Shown piece by piece: positions 5,642 to 5,664 of a stretch of DNA of 5,664 bases. Each line of letters begins with the position of its first letter. Within the stretch, counting starts at the first letter, position 1. The stretch comes from Candidatus Cloacimonadota bacterium (GTDB taxonomy: Bacteria; Cloacimonadota; Cloacimonadia; Cloacimonadales; TCS61), in the NCBI GenBank assembly GCA_003647825.1, contig QMNP01000121.1, positions 1-5,664 of the forward strand. Reading direction: 5' to 3'. The position numbers were made by a program, and so were the translations under genes. The notes below the pieces were generated by a model that saw only the letters and a list, made by a program, of their open reading frames with translations, ran no database searches and had not been told where the DNA came from.

Positions 5642-5664
5642 GAAACAGACTGATAACACCAACA

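Larger units (their letters stand above)
5210..5664. other. 455-bp non-coding upstream region of the gene pair
   Basis: No convincing gene. Positions 5210-5320 are very AT-rich and probably contain the promoter and leader of the 846-aa gene, but I cannot place -35 and -10 boxes confidently. Positions 5343-5462 carry the split inverted repeat. ACATAT-CCC-ATATGT at 5491-5505 is a small perfect palindrome. Positions 5532-5549 are eight T, one A and nine T, which could give a rigid or bent A-tract. Positions 5578-5641 hold two hairpins. Longer open frames here on both strands have low-complexity translations and no recognisable domain. Confidence 0.6.

Overview
The window holds two large genes, both on the minus strand and in the same order of transcription, enclosed by non-coding DNA rich in inverted repeats. 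Each gene encodes a secreted, Asn-rich right-handed beta-helix protein. Each has an N-terminal signal peptide, a pectin-lyase-like entry motif (V/I-K-Q-D-G-T-G-D-Y/F-T), and an approximately 85-residue C-terminal domain of the FlgD-Ig / type IX secretion (T9SS type A) sorting class, opening with NYPNPFNP and ending in a Lys/Leu-rich tail. This architecture, with AT-rich coding DNA, suggests a bacterium of the Fibrobacterota-Chlorobiota-Bacteroidota (FCB) group. Candidatus Cloacimonadota is my best guess; Marinimicrobia, KSB1 or Ignavibacteriota-like lineages are alternatives. The assignment is inferred from protein style, not from a marker gene.

Layout by position. 1-196: no convincing gene. 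It has a strong 11-bp hairpin at 80-114 inside a longer interrupted palindrome (65-131) and GCGAAGCG-type motifs in both orientations. It lies downstream of the second gene. 197-2524 (minus): 775-aa double beta-helix protein. 2525-2656: 132-bp spacer with two separate palindromes (2597-2650 and 2539-2565); the second abuts the Shine-Dalgarno of the 775-aa gene. 2657-5197 (minus): 846-aa beta-helix protein with an extra aromatic-rich middle region. I place its start four codons inside the longest reading frame because the Shine-Dalgarno dictates it. 5210-5664: 455 bp of upstream DNA without a convincing gene, carrying a nested split inverted repeat, an A/T homopolymer block and, at the right edge, two tandem hairpins in GC-richer DNA.

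The 846-aa gene is transcribed first and the 775-aa gene follows on the same strand, so a shared transcript is possible. Both products would be exported by Sec, cross the outer membrane by a T9SS-like route and remain at the surface or be released. No enzyme active site can be recognised in either, so adhesion, surface-layer or carbohydrate-binding roles are guesses. I see no CRISPR array, tRNA, rRNA, transposase or phage gene, and no clear new defence or signalling system. The most unusual features are the palindromic elements in every intergenic stretch and an A10 tract directly after the likely start codon of the upstream gene.
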